A stretch of 64,000 nt of DNA from Pseudomonadota bacterium (GTDB lineage: Bacteria; Pseudomonadota; Gammaproteobacteria; Steroidobacterales; Steroidobacteraceae). The position numbers and the translations under genes were made by a program. Positions 1 to 7,850 of the stretch are shown in pieces. Within the stretch, counting starts at the first letter, position 1. Each line of letters opens with the position of its first letter. Under the pieces are notes generated by a model that worked only from the letters and a program-made list of their open reading frames with translations, searched no databases and was not told the origin of the DNA. Where the stretch lies: positions 62,001-126,000 of the forward strand of contig JAEWAF010000105.1 in assembly GCA_023391815.1 (NCBI GenBank), read 5' to 3'.

Positions 1-169
1 CGTCGACCCCCGCCGAATCGTCACTCTCCAGATACTGCTGCTTGATCTCGACCGCCGCCTGCTGCGTCAACTGCCATTGATACAACGCCTGCATCGCCAG
101 CTTGCGCGCGAGCGAGCGTGCGCGAGAGCCGGTGCCACGGGGGATTTCTTTGGGAGCCTCGTCGGTCAT
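1..169 (-). CDS. nusB: Transcription antitermination factor NusB (5' part only)
   Basis: The first 56 codons are present and the rest lies beyond the left edge. The stretch SRARSLARKLAMQALYQWQL at residues 15-34 is the typical opening of NusB, the RNA-binding protein that with NusE (S10) loads the antitermination complex on rRNA leader transcripts. The ATG overlaps the ribH stop codon (ATGA), so the two are probably translationally coupled. ribH-nusB is a common gene pair in proteobacteria. The N-terminal tail MTDEAPKEIPRGTG is ordinary. Identity rests on the N-terminus and gene order. Confidence 0.9.
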   Translation of the reverse strand, partial: MTDEAPKEIPRGTGSRARSLARKLAMQALYQWQLTQQAAVEIKQQYLESDDSAGVD

Positions 170-645
170 CAAACTTCGATCTTACGCAACAGGTTGGCGA
201 GCTCGATCGCGGTCACGGCCGCATCGCTACCCTTGTTCCCCGCCTTGGTTCCCGCGCGCTCGATCGCCTGCTCGATCGTGTCCGTCGTCAGCACGCCGAA
301 CGAGACCGGGATGCCGGTATCGTTGGCGACGCGAGCGAGACCGCCGGCACATTCCCCCGCGACATAATCGAAATGCGCGGTGGCGCCCTTGATCACCGCG
401 CCGAGCGCGATGATGGCGTCATAACGCTTGCTCAGCGCGAGCTTGCGGGCCACGACCGGCAGGTCGAACGCGCCCGGAGCGCGAACGATCTCGATCTGCT
501 TGTCGCTGGCGCCATGCCGACGCAACGAGTCGACCGCGCCCTTCACCAGCTGATCGACGATGAACTCATTGAAGCGCGACGCCAGGATGGCAAAACGCAG
601 CTCGCGACATTGCAGGTCGCCTTCGAGGGTCTTGATGGAATCCAT
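169..645 (-). CDS. ribH: 6,7-dimethyl-8-ribityllumazine synthase
   Basis: This 158-residue protein catalyses the penultimate riboflavin step, condensing 5-amino-6-ribitylaminouracil with 3,4-dihydroxy-2-butanone 4-phosphate. It has the family landmarks in order: SRFNEFI near residue 23 (aromatic substrate pocket), APGAFDLP near 56, ALGAVIKGATAHFDYV near 81 (phosphate loop and active-site His) and SFGVLTTDT near 113. The length is normal for the icosahedral or pentameric enzyme. It follows ribBX by 92 bp and overlaps nusB by 4 bp on the minus strand. It is the fifth rib/nrd gene of the glyA-nrdR-ribD-ribE-ribBX-ribH-nusB run. Confidence 0.96.
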   Translation of the reverse strand: MDSIKTLEGDLQCRELRFAILASRFNEFIVDQLVKGAVDSLRRHGASDKQIEIVRAPGAFDLPVVARKLALSKRYDAIIALGAVIKGATAHFDYVAGECAGGLARVANDTGIPVSFGVLTTDTIEQAIERAGTKAGNKGSDAAVTAIELANLLRKIEV

Positions 646-737
646 GGGATAAGCAGGCCACGGCCGCAGGACGGGGGGCGAAGTATACGGAAATAGGCCA
701 CCCGGGCCTAGGACGGCCCCGGCCCCCCGCTCGAGCT

Positions 738-1844
738 TCAGCCGTGGACGTACTCGACCACTTCCAGGTCAAAGCCCGACAGGCCCTGCATCTGCTTGGG
801 TGCCGACAGCACCCGCATCCGGCTCACGCCCAGATCGCGCAGGATCTGCGCACCGATGCCGTAGGTTCGCAGCACCTCCGGACCGACATGACGTGGCGTT
901 TGCGACGAGCCGCTTTGACTGATCGCCTTCACGGCGTCCATCAGATCGCGGGGTGTCTCCTCCGGACGCAGGATCACGACAACGCCATTCCCCTCCTTGG
1001 CCACGCGGGCCATGGCCGAACGCAGCGGCCAGCCGAGCGCGGGGTCGTGGATGCCGACCACGTCGCTCAACGTGTTCTTCAGATGCACGCGCACCAGCGG
1101 CGGCTTGTCGTTGGAAAGATCACCGGCCACCAGTGCCAGGTGCACGGTGCGATTCACGTGATCCTCATAGCTGTACATGCGGAAAGCGCCGAACTCGGTC
1201 TGCACCGGCTGCTCGGCGATGCGCTCCACCGAACGTTCCTTTTCCAGGCGGTAGCGGATCAGGTCGGCGATGGTGCCGATCTTCAGACCGTGCTGTTTGG
1301 CGAACTTCTCCAGATCCGGGCGACGCGCCATGGTGCCGTCGTCGTTCAGGATCTCGACGATGGCGGCGGCGGGCTCGAGCCCGGCCAGCCTGGTCAGATC
1401 GCAGCCCGCTTCGGTGTGACCGGCGCGCGTCAGCACGCCGCCGAGCTGCGCCATGATGGGAAAGATATGACCCGGCTGACGCAGATCTTCCGGCTTTGCG
1501 TCCTTACGCACGGCGGCGCGGATCGTCGCGGCCCGATCGTGCGCCGAAATACCGGTCGTCACGCCTTCGGCCGCTTCGATGGACAAGGTGAAGTTGGTGC
1601 GATGATCGATGTGGGTCTCGCTCACCATCAACGGCAGTCGCAATTGTTTGCAACGCTCGCGAGTCAAGGTGAGGCAGATCAGGCCGCGCGCATAGCGCAC
1701 CATGAAGTTCACATCCTCGGGACGAACGAATTCGCCGGCCATCACCAGGTCGCCTTCGTTCTCGCGATCTTCATCGTCCATGATGATGACCATCTTGCCG
1801 GCACGGATGTCGGCCAGGATCTCATCGATTGTGTTCAGCTTCAT
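738..1844 (-). CDS. ribB: 3,4-dihydroxy-2-butanone 4-phosphate synthase with degenerate GTP cyclohydrolase II domain (RibBX type)
   Basis: The N-terminal ~205 residues form an intact DHBP synthase, which makes the four-carbon unit of riboflavin from ribulose 5-phosphate. Landmarks are DDEDRENEGDLVMA near 23, the THIDHRTNFTLSIEA region near 77 and GHTEAGCDLTRLAG near 142. The C-terminal ~160 residues align with GTP cyclohydrolase II only in outline. The zinc-binding C-x10-C-x-C segment found in active RibA is missing: no cysteine occurs after AGCD, and the expected GECLTGD/SLRCDCG stretch reads VRVHLKNTLSDVVG. Such RibBX proteins are known in proteobacteria and act as DHBP synthase only. A separate ribA must then exist elsewhere. 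ribE lies 7 bp upstream. Confidence 0.93.
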   Translation of the reverse strand: MKLNTIDEILADIRAGKMVIIMDDEDRENEGDLVMAGEFVRPEDVNFMVRYARGLICLTLTRERCKQLRLPLMVSETHIDHRTNFTLSIEAAEGVTTGISAHDRAATIRAAVRKDAKPEDLRQPGHIFPIMAQLGGVLTRAGHTEAGCDLTRLAGLEPAAAIVEILNDDGTMARRPDLEKFAKQHGLKIGTIADLIRYRLEKERSVERIAEQPVQTEFGAFRMYSYEDHVNRTVHLALVAGDLSNDKPPLVRVHLKNTLSDVVGIHDPALGWPLRSAMARVAKEGNGVVVILRPEETPRDLMDAVKAISQSGSSQTPRHVGPEVLRTYGIGAQILRDLGVSRMRVLSAPKQMQGLSGFDLEVVEYVHG

Positions 1845-1851
1845 GCGAGTC

Positions 1852-2445
1852 TCAAGCGGGAGCGTTCAGTCGTTCGAGGTAGCGCGCGATGATATCCACC
1901 TCCAAGTTCACGCGCGTGCCGACGCGGTACTCGTTCAAGGTGGTGACTTCGAGCGTGTGAGGGATCAGGTTGACGGAAAATTTCGCGCCGTCCACGTCGT
2001 TCACGGTGAGGCTCACGCCGTCGATGCAGACGGAGCCTTTGCGAGCGATGTATTTCGCGAGGGGCACTGGCACTTCGAACTGCACGCGAATCGAGCGCGC
2101 GTCGTTGACCCGTTCGGTGACGGTGGCGATACCATCGACGTGACCGGTGACGTAGTGCCCGCCGAGCGGCTGGCCGGCACATAGCGCTTTTTCCAGATTC
2201 AGCTTATGGCCGGGGCGCCATTGGCCCAGCGTCGTGACATTCAATGTTTCCAACGAGGCGTCAGCGGCGAAGGCATCGCCGTCGATGCGCGTCACGGTGA
2301 GACAGCAGCCGCTGCAGCTGATGCTGTCACCGATGGCGACCGTCTTCAGATCGAGATCGGGCGCGCCGATCAGCAATTCCACATCTCCACCCCGCGGCGT
2401 TACGGCGCGGACTTCGCCAACGGCTTGCACTATTCCAGTAAACAT
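1852..2445 (-). CDS. ribE: Riboflavin synthase, alpha subunit
   Basis: This 197-residue protein dismutates two lumazine molecules into riboflavin. It has the classical internal duplication: two lumazine-binding barrels of about 97 residues, each with a GxVxIDGxSLTV-like block (ISCSGCCLTVTRIDGD near 41 and GSVCIDGVSLTVNDVDG near 136) and an HxVxGHVDG block (GGHYVTGHVDG near 95). The N-terminus MFTGIVQAVGEV fixes the ATG at 2445. It lies between ribD and ribBX on the minus strand. A short out-of-place copy of its own first 13 codons lies just upstream (2469-2510). Confidence 0.96.
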   Translation of the reverse strand: MFTGIVQAVGEVRAVTPRGGDVELLIGAPDLDLKTVAIGDSISCSGCCLTVTRIDGDAFAADASLETLNVTTLGQWRPGHKLNLEKALCAGQPLGGHYVTGHVDGIATVTERVNDARSIRVQFEVPVPLAKYIARKGSVCIDGVSLTVNDVDGAKFSVNLIPHTLEVTTLNEYRVGTRVNLEVDIIARYLERLNAPA

Positions 2446-2468
2446 TTCGAGAAATCGCTTGTGAACGC

Positions 2469-2510
2469 TCAGTGCACTTTGCCAGCAGACTGAACGACTC
2501 CGTTAAACAT
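2469..2510 (-). pseudogene. 13-codon relic or leader copy of the riboflavin synthase N-terminus
   Basis: Between the ribD stop and the ribE start, an ATG opens a 13-codon frame MFNGVVQSAGKVH followed by TGA. It matches the start of ribE (MFTGIVQAVGEVR) at 7 of 13 positions with mostly conservative differences, and the bases just before the two ATGs are also shared (CTCGAAATGTTTA). It may be the decayed front of a tandem ribE duplication or a short leader peptide. Its stop lies 23 bp before the real ribE ATG. What is seen is the homology; any function is speculation. Confidence 0.6.
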
Positions 2511-2536
2511 TTCGAGCAGGAGCTGATAAAAAATGA

Positions 2537-3796
2537 CTATGAAGCTGCGGGGCACCGCAGGGTCAGTCGCACGTCGTCGCCGATCCGGTCGACGGCGTGC
2601 ATTGTATAGCGTTGGGCCTGGTCCAGCGCCTGCAATGCAGGCAGATCGGCCATGGCCCGCGCGTCCGGCCCGAGCAGCATGGGCGCGACGTAGGCGATTA
2701 TCTCGTCCGCTAGGCCGAGCTGCAGAATCCGCCCCACCAGCGTCGGCCCCGCTTCGACCAGCACGTCGTTGCACATCCGGCGCCCGAGTTCGGCCAGGAC
2801 GAAGTCGAGGCTGATGCGGCCGTCCGCGTCCAGGTCGGCCGCTATCAGTTCAGCGCCAGCGGCACGCAACTGATCGGCAGCTTCGCCCGCGCCGGTGCTC
2901 GCTGGAGGTAACGTTGAGCTTCCTGCCATAGCCGTTGCTCCAGGCGCGCCCGCGCTTCGCGCGGCGCTGACCCCAGGTGTGCCCGAGCTGCTCGATGCGA
3001 TAGCAGTCGCGGCACACCGCTCGCCTGAGGGCGCACTCGAAAAGGCGCCGGTAAACACCAACGTCTCGCCCGCCACCTTCAGCATCGCCGCGCTCGTCGG
3101 CATCCTCAACTTGCTATCGAGTACCACTCGCAGCGGCTGACGGCCGAGCATATCGATCGAAGGGTCTCGCACATTCAACTGCGGATCATCCGCCAGCACC
3201 GTATCGATGCCCGTCACCACCGCACTCATTCGCGAACGCAACCGCTGCACGTCCGCGCGCGCAGCGGCGCCGGTGATCCATTTGCTCTGACCGTTCGCGA
3301 GCGCGATGCGCCCATCCAGGCTGATCGCGGACTTCACGATCACGCGGGGCCGGCCAGTAATCATTCGTTTCTCGAACCCGAGGTTCAGCTCGCGAACCGC
3401 ATCGGCGAGCAGACCCACCTGCACTTCAATTCCCGCGGCTTCGAGCTGACGCACACCATCGCCACTCACTTTCGGATTCGCATCGAGCGCGCCAATCACG
3501 ACCCGACGCACGCCCGCACGAATCAACGCATCCGTGCACGGCGGCGTGCGCCCTTGATACGAATGCGGCTCGAGCGTGACATACACCGTAGCGCCCATTG
3601 TCTGCGCACCCGCTGCTTGCAATGCCAACGGCTCCGCATGCGGCTCGCCCCAACGGCGATGCCAGCCTTCGCCGACGATCTGCTCGCCCTGAGTAACGAT
3701 ACAACCGACGCAGGGATTGGGCTGAGTCGTGTGACGACCGAGCGCGGCGAGCTCGATCGCCCGCTGCATCATTCGCTCGTCGAAAGCGGAAAACAC
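2537..3796 (-). CDS. ribD: Bifunctional riboflavin biosynthesis deaminase/reductase RibD, with unusual insert
   Basis: RibD removes the amino group of the pyrimidine made by GTP cyclohydrolase II and then reduces its ribosyl chain. The N-terminal cytidine-deaminase-like zinc domain has PHAEP near residue 53, and the C-terminal reductase domain has KSAISLDGRIA near 155 and VEAGPTLVG near 347. Two things are odd. The usual zinc motif LEPC-x8-C reads LEPHSYQGRTPPC, so one Cys ligand is His. About 55 Ser/Ala/Gly/Pro-rich residues (roughly 251-307, bases 2876-3046) interrupt the reductase domain between VFTGA and DQLRAAGAEL. I chose the GTG at 3796, two bases after the nrdR stop and behind an AAGAAG ribosome site (419 residues). 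ATG at 3772 is possible. Confidence 0.9.
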   Translation of the reverse strand: MFSAFDERMMQRAIELAALGRHTTQPNPCVGCIVTQGEQIVGEGWHRRWGEPHAEPLALQAAGAQTMGATVYVTLEPHSYQGRTPPCTDALIRAGVRRVVIGALDANPKVSGDGVRQLEAAGIEVQVGLLADAVRELNLGFEKRMITGRPRVIVKSAISLDGRIALANGQSKWITGAAARADVQRLRSRMSAVVTGIDTVLADDPQLNVRDPSIDMLGRQPLRVVLDSKLRMPTSAAMLKVAGETLVFTGAFSSAPSGERCAATAIASSSSGTPGVSAARSAGAPGATAMAGSSTLPPASTGAGEAADQLRAAGAELIAADLDADGRISLDFVLAELGRRMCNDVLVEAGPTLVGRILQLGLADEIIAYVAPMLLGPDARAMADLPALQALDQAQRYTMHAVDRIGDDVRLTLRCPAAS

Positions 3797-3798
3797 GG

Positions 3799-4308
3799 CT
3801 ATTTCTTCTTGGCGTCGCCGCCGTTCCACAACGGCAGCTGCCCTTCCGTGTCGCGAACCCGAGCACGCATGCGTTCGATCTCTTCGCGAAACGCGTCGAC
3901 GTCCTGGAAGCTGCGATACACCGAAGCGAATCTCACGTACGCGACTTCATCGAGCGAGTGCAGCTCTTCCATCGCCATCTCGCCGATCAATCGGGAAGCG
4001 ACTTCGCGCTCGCCCAGCGCACGCAGCTTGTGACAGATGTGCGCGACGGCCGCATCCAGCTTCTCGCTCGCCACCGGACGCTTTTCCAGCGCCTTGAGCA
4101 AACTGCCGCGCAGCTTCTGTTCATTGAACGGCTCGCGGGTGGCGTCGCTCTTGATGATTCGAGGCATGACCAGCTCGGCGGTCTCGAAGGTCGTGAAGCG
4201 CTCGCCACACTGCAAACATTCGCGGCGGCGGCGAATCTGCTGTCCTTCGCCCGCCAGCCGCGAATCGATGACCTTCGTTTCTTCGTGATTACAAAACGGG
4301 CAATGCAT
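3799..4308 (-). CDS. nrdR: Transcriptional repressor NrdR
   Basis: NrdR represses ribonucleotide reductase genes in response to ATP/dATP. The 169-residue protein has the N-terminal zinc ribbon (C3, C6, C31 and C34 in MHCPFC and ECLQCGERF), then an ATP-cone domain over roughly residues 48-138 (PRIIKSDATREPFNEQKL near 49). The tail ends in a lysine-rich DAKKK. Its place directly between glyA and ribD is the conserved gammaproteobacterial order, which suggests co-transcription. No nrdAB operon lies in this window, so its targets are elsewhere. Confidence 0.97.
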   Translation of the reverse strand: MHCPFCNHEETKVIDSRLAGEGQQIRRRRECLQCGERFTTFETAELVMPRIIKSDATREPFNEQKLRGSLLKALEKRPVASEKLDAAVAHICHKLRALGEREVASRLIGEMAMEELHSLDEVAYVRFASVYRSFQDVDAFREEIERMRARVRDTEGQLPLWNGGDAKKK

Positions 4309-4338
4309 GGGCCGAAGAAACCGCCGAGCTTCGTCCGG

Positions 4339-5601
4339 TTACTTGGCCCGGGAGTAGACCGGGAACTTGCGGCAGATCTCTTCCACCTTGGCCCGGGTCC
4401 GGTCGACGGCCGCCTCGCTGCCATTCTCGTCCAGAATGTCGGCGATCCAGTTCGCCACTTCGGTCACTTCCGCTTCCTTGAAGCCGCGAGTGGTCGACGC
4501 CGGCGTGCCGATGCGCAGACCGCTGGTGACGAATGGCGAACGGGGATCGTTCGGCACGGCGTTCTTGTTGACCGTGATGTGAGCACGGCCGAGCGCGGCA
4601 TCCGCATCTTTACCCGTGATGTCACGGCCGATCAGGTCGAGCAGGAACAAATGATTGTCCGTGCCGCCGGACACGACCTTGTAGTTGCGCTTGATGAACG
4701 CGGCAGCCATGGCGCGCGCGTTGGCGACGACCTGCTTCTGATAAGTGACAAACTCAGGCTGAAGCGCTTCGAGCAGCGCCACCGCCTTGGCGGCAATCAC
4801 GTGCATCAACGGACCGCCCTGGGTGCCCGGGAAGACCAGCGAGTTGAGCTTCTTCTGCACCTCTTCGTTTTCGCGTGCGAGGATCAGGCCGCCACGCGGA
4901 CCGCGCAGCGTCTTGTGCGTCGTCGTGGTCGTCACATCGGCGATGCCCACCGGGCTCGGGTACACACCCGCCGCGACCAGGCCCGCGATATGGGCCATGT
5001 CGACCAGGAAATAAGCGCCAACGCTGTCGGCGATCTTGCGGAACCGTTCCCAATCGATGACGCGCGAGTAGGCGGAGAAGCCGGCGATCACCAGGCGCGG
5101 ACGGTGTTCCTGCGCCAGGCGCTCGACCTGGTCGTAGTCGATTTCACCGGTCGCCGGGTTCAGGCCGTACTGCACGGCCTTGAAGAGCTTGCCCGAGAAA
5201 TTCACCTTGGCGCCGTGAGTCAGGTGGCCGCCGTGGTCCAGGCTCATGCCGAGGATGGTGTCGCCCGGATTGATCAGCGCCAGATAGGCCGCGGCATTGG
5301 CCTGTGAGCCGGAGTGCGGCTGCACGTTGGCATAAGCGGCGCCGAACAGCTTCTTGGCCCGATCGATCGCCAGTTGCTCGGCCACGTCGACGTGCTCGCA
5401 CCCGCCGTAATAACGCTTGCCGGGATAGCCTTCGGCGTACTTGTTCGTCAGCACCGAACCTTGCGCTTCGAGCACGCGGGGGCTGGCGTAGTTTTCCGAC
5501 GCGATCAGCTCGATGTGGGCTTCCTGACGGGCCCGCTCGGCGTCGAGCGCGGCCTGCAACTCCGGGTCGAAACCGGCAATGTTGGCGTTGGCGGGGAACA
5601 T
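4339..5601 (-). CDS. glyA: Serine hydroxymethyltransferase
   Basis: This PLP enzyme interconverts serine and glycine and supplies one-carbon units as 5,10-methylene-tetrahydrofolate. The 420-residue length is standard. Landmarks are ELIASENYASPRVLEAQGS near 32, YAEGYPGKRYYGGCE near 54, HSGSQAN near 95 and the PLP-lysine loop TTTTHKTLRGPRGG near 225. The start is set at MFPANANIAGFD (5601) because that matches the normal SHMT N-terminus and lies behind a good promoter. An in-frame extension to 5724 would run through that promoter. It is the first gene of the glyA-nrdR-rib run. Confidence 0.97.
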   Translation of the reverse strand: MFPANANIAGFDPELQAALDAERARQEAHIELIASENYASPRVLEAQGSVLTNKYAEGYPGKRYYGGCEHVDVAEQLAIDRAKKLFGAAYANVQPHSGSQANAAAYLALINPGDTILGMSLDHGGHLTHGAKVNFSGKLFKAVQYGLNPATGEIDYDQVERLAQEHRPRLVIAGFSAYSRVIDWERFRKIADSVGAYFLVDMAHIAGLVAAGVYPSPVGIADVTTTTTHKTLRGPRGGLILARENEEVQKKLNSLVFPGTQGGPLMHVIAAKAVALLEALQPEFVTYQKQVVANARAMAAAFIKRNYKVVSGGTDNHLFLLDLIGRDITGKDADAALGRAHITVNKNAVPNDPRSPFVTSGLRIGTPASTTRGFKEAEVTEVANWIADILDENGSEAAVDRTRAKVEEICRKFPVYSRAK

Positions 5602-5626
5602 GGATACCTCGGCAGTGGGGGCGCCG

Positions 5627-5655
5627 ATTGTACGGGAAAGCGGGAACTGTGTCGG
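5627..5655 (-). promoter_or_regulatory. Predicted sigma-70 promoter of glyA
   Basis: On the minus strand CCGACA (5655-5650) and TACAAT (5632-5627) are separated by exactly 17 bp, and the -10 box ends 25 bp before the glyA ATG. The -10 matches consensus at 5 of 6 positions and the -35 at 4 of 6. I see no PurR or MetR site by eye. Confidence 0.6.
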
Positions 5656-5693
5656 AGACACGTGTGCCGAGGCCCGGCAAGCACAGTGGCGGG

Positions 5694-6686
5694 TCAGGAG
5701 GCTTCCCGGTGCCCCATTTCCCACTGCTCCTCGCTGTCCAGGAAGGACTCGACCACGCGCGTCCAGGCCCGGGCCAGATTGCGGCGGTTATAGCCCCCGC
5801 CGCCCATGGCGACCACGCGGCCATGGCCGAGCTGGTCGGCGATGGCGCACAACCGGGCGGCCGCATGAGCATGGGCCGACTCGCTGAAGCGCAGATGGGT
5901 AATTGGATCGCCAGCCAGGCTGTCCGCGCCGCACTGGAGCAGGATGAATTCGGGCCGGCCCGCCAGCAGATACTCTTCGATGCGCGCCCAAGCCTGGTGA
6001 TATTCATCGTCGTCCGCGCCCGGCGGCAGCGGAATGTTGAGCTTGGTGCCACGCGCCTGCCCTGCCCCGGTCTCGTTCGCGTGACCGGTGCCGGGATAGA
6101 GATATCGCCCGTCTTCATGCATGTCCGCGAACAGCAGATCGGGATCGTCCTCGAACGCATAGAACACGCCATCGCCGTGATGGGCGTCGATGTCGACGTA
6201 CGCGATGCGCTCGAGCCGATGCCGCTGTCGTAAGTAATGGACAGCGATGCCGCAATCGTTGAAGACACAGAACCCGGCGGCCCGCTCGGGCGCCGCGTGG
6301 TGCAGGCCGGCGATGGGAATGAAGGCCCGGCGCGCCTTGCCGCTCATGACGGCTTCGACCGCCGTCAATGTGCCGCCCACTACATGACCGGCCGCTTCGA
6401 AAACGCCACGGAATGCCGGGGTATCGCCGGCGTCCAGATAACCATGGCCCGTCACGGACCGATCGCGAACCAGGTCCACATAGGCCGGGGTGTGAAACCA
6501 CTCGAGCTCTTCACGGGTGGCGGGCCGGGCGCTGGCACGCAGGACGCGGCCGTCCATCCCGCACTGATGCAATTCACGCATGAACGCTTCGTGCCGATCG
6601 GTCCCGAAGGGGTGGCCGTCGCCGAAGCCATAGCGTGCGATTTCCTCGCCGGAGACGAGCAACACGCGGCGGCTAGGCTCGGTCAC
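5694..6686 (-). CDS. Histone deacetylase-fold amidohydrolase (AcuC/HDAC family)
   Basis: This zinc-dependent deacetylase has the classical HDAC signatures: GLHHAAPERAAGFCVFND (the tandem His and GFCxFND), YVDIDAHHGDGV (zinc Asp/His ligands), QCGADSLAGDP (zinc Asp) and GGGGYN near the C-terminus (transition-state Tyr). Bacterial members remove acetyl groups from acetyl-CoA synthetase, polyamines or unknown substrates, and I cannot tell which applies here. I chose the GTG at 6686 behind GGGAG, giving 330 residues; a TTG at 6707 would add seven residues. It lies 92 bp before glyA on the same strand, but glyA has its own promoter. The Mrp operon ends 87 bp upstream of it. Confidence 0.88.
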   Translation of the reverse strand: MTEPSRRVLLVSGEEIARYGFGDGHPFGTDRHEAFMRELHQCGMDGRVLRASARPATREELEWFHTPAYVDLVRDRSVTGHGYLDAGDTPAFRGVFEAAGHVVGGTLTAVEAVMSGKARRAFIPIAGLHHAAPERAAGFCVFNDCGIAVHYLRQRHRLERIAYVDIDAHHGDGVFYAFEDDPDLLFADMHEDGRYLYPGTGHANETGAGQARGTKLNIPLPPGADDDEYHQAWARIEEYLLAGRPEFILLQCGADSLAGDPITHLRFSESAHAHAAARLCAIADQLGHGRVVAMGGGGYNRRNLARAWTRVVESFLDSEEQWEMGHREAS

Positions 6687-6772
6687 GACGCACACTCCCG
6701 GCAACAAACATCGATTCCACGCACAAGGATCGGATGCCGCACTCTACCCGGAACGTCGCCAGCATGGCTACA

Positions 6773-7090
6773 TCATGGCCGGGGCGGTTTGCTTCTTCTG
6801 ATCGCGGCCTGCATCAGCACGATGGCGGTGACGGGCGCGGTGATCACGACGAACAGGGTAATCACCAGTTCATGAATGACGGGCCGGTGCGCCAGCGCCG
6901 ACGCGATCAGCATCGACGCCACCAGCACGCAGCCCACGCCGAGGGTGTTGCCCATCGAGACGCTGTGGATCCGGGTGAAAAAATTCGGCATCCGTAACAA
7001 TCCAACCGAGCCCACCAGCGTCAGCAGCCCGCCGACGATCAGCAGGATGGTGGCCGGCACGGCGACCCAGACAGGAACCTCCGGCATCAT
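6773..7090 (-). CDS. mrpG: Na+/H+ antiporter subunit G (MrpG/MnhG)
   Basis: This 105-residue inner-membrane protein has three predicted transmembrane segments (roughly 9-30, 45-66 and 73-94). The conserved GLLRMPNFFTRIHS motif near residue 30 is typical of MrpG/PhaG. It is the last and smallest subunit of the multi-gene Mrp complex, which exchanges cytoplasmic Na+ or K+ for H+. The ATG at 7090 overlaps the mrpF stop by 4 bp. A longer in-frame extension to 7372 would lie inside mrpF and is rejected. Confidence 0.93.
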   Translation of the reverse strand: MMPEVPVWVAVPATILLIVGGLLTLVGSVGLLRMPNFFTRIHSVSMGNTLGVGCVLVASMLIASALAHRPVIHELVITLFVVITAPVTAIVLMQAAIRRSKPPRP

Positions 7091-7368
7091 GGCTCGATCA
7101 CCTCGCCTCGATATAGAAACATTGCCAGCGACGCCGAGCCGACGAAACCGAACAGCGCGATCAGCATGGCCACCTCGAAGTGCACCGCCGACGTCCAGCG
7201 CACCCCGAACAGCAGCAGCGTCAACATGCCGTTGATGTACAGCGTATCGAGTGCGAGCACTCGATCCTGCGCGGTCGGCCCCCGCATGATGGCGATGGCG
7301 GCGTTCACCATCGCCAGGGCGAAACACAACTGTGCAAACCACACCGCCCCGTTCAGCACTGCGTTCAT
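7087..7368 (-). CDS. mrpF: Na+/H+ antiporter subunit F (MrpF/MnhF)
   Basis: This 93-residue hydrophobic protein has three transmembrane segments. The MrpF signature MRGPTAQDRVLALDTLYING (residues 28-47) is nearly textbook. MrpF is a small membrane subunit needed for assembly and activity of the whole Mrp complex. It overlaps mrpE upstream and mrpG downstream by 4 bp each, indicating strict translational coupling and equimolar expression. Confidence 0.95.
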   Translation of the reverse strand: MNAVLNGAVWFAQLCFALAMVNAAIAIMRGPTAQDRVLALDTLYINGMLTLLLFGVRWTSAVHFEVAMLIALFGFVGSASLAMFLYRGEVIEP

Positions 7369-7850
7369 TCAAAAATCTCCCGCAGCGGCCCCTCGTAGCG
7401 CTGCTTGATGGTGCGAATCCAGCCTTGCGGATCTTGTAAATCCAGCACGTGCAGTCTGAGCACCGATGAATCGTCCGCCAGTCCCGACCAGACGGTGCCC
7501 GGGGTGGCGGTCACGATCATCGCGAGTACCGCCAGCCCGTGCGGATCGCGCAGTTCCAGAGGAATGTCGAGGAAGCCGCTTCTCACTTCACGACCGCCGG
7601 TCAATCCGAGCACGATGCGGCCGACGGCGAGATTGGATTTGATGATGTCGATCAGCACTCTGAAGAACAGCGCGACCGCGACGTGCACCCGACCGAGCCG
7701 CGGCCGCACTGGCCGCAGCTTCTGAAAGCTCAGCACCATGCCGAAGCCCACCAGCAAACCGAGCAGCGTGTTGCCCAATGTCAGCGTCTCGGTGAGCACG
7801 AGCCACAGCGCCGTCAGCACCAGCGGCAACAGCACAGGGATTCGCATCAT
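7365..7850 (-). CDS. mrpE: Na+/H+ antiporter subunit E (MrpE/MnhE)
   Basis: This 161-residue protein has an N-terminal hydrophobic hairpin (residues 5-40) followed by a membrane-associated domain. MrpE-type motifs include FFRVLIDIIKSNLAV near 62 and the TATPGTVW segment near 114, which is highly conserved in the family. The C-terminus is soluble and charged. MrpE is required for complex stability rather than ion translocation. The start is ATG at 7850, overlapping the mrpD stop by 4 bp. Confidence 0.95.
   Translation of the reverse strand: MMRIPVLLPLVLTALWLVLTETLTLGNTLLGLLVGFGMVLSFQKLRPVRPRLGRVHVAVALFFRVLIDIIKSNLAVGRIVLGLTGGREVRSGFLDIPLELRDPHGLAVLAMIVTATPGTVWSGLADDSSVLRLHVLDLQDPQGWIRTIKQRYEGPLREIFE

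Noticed and set aside
2446..2536. FMN riboswitch before ribE
   Set aside because: I looked for the conserved RFN core (AGGGCAGGGTG-like and CCGACCGGCGGT-like blocks) here and before ribD, and it is absent. The spacer instead holds the ribE start copy.
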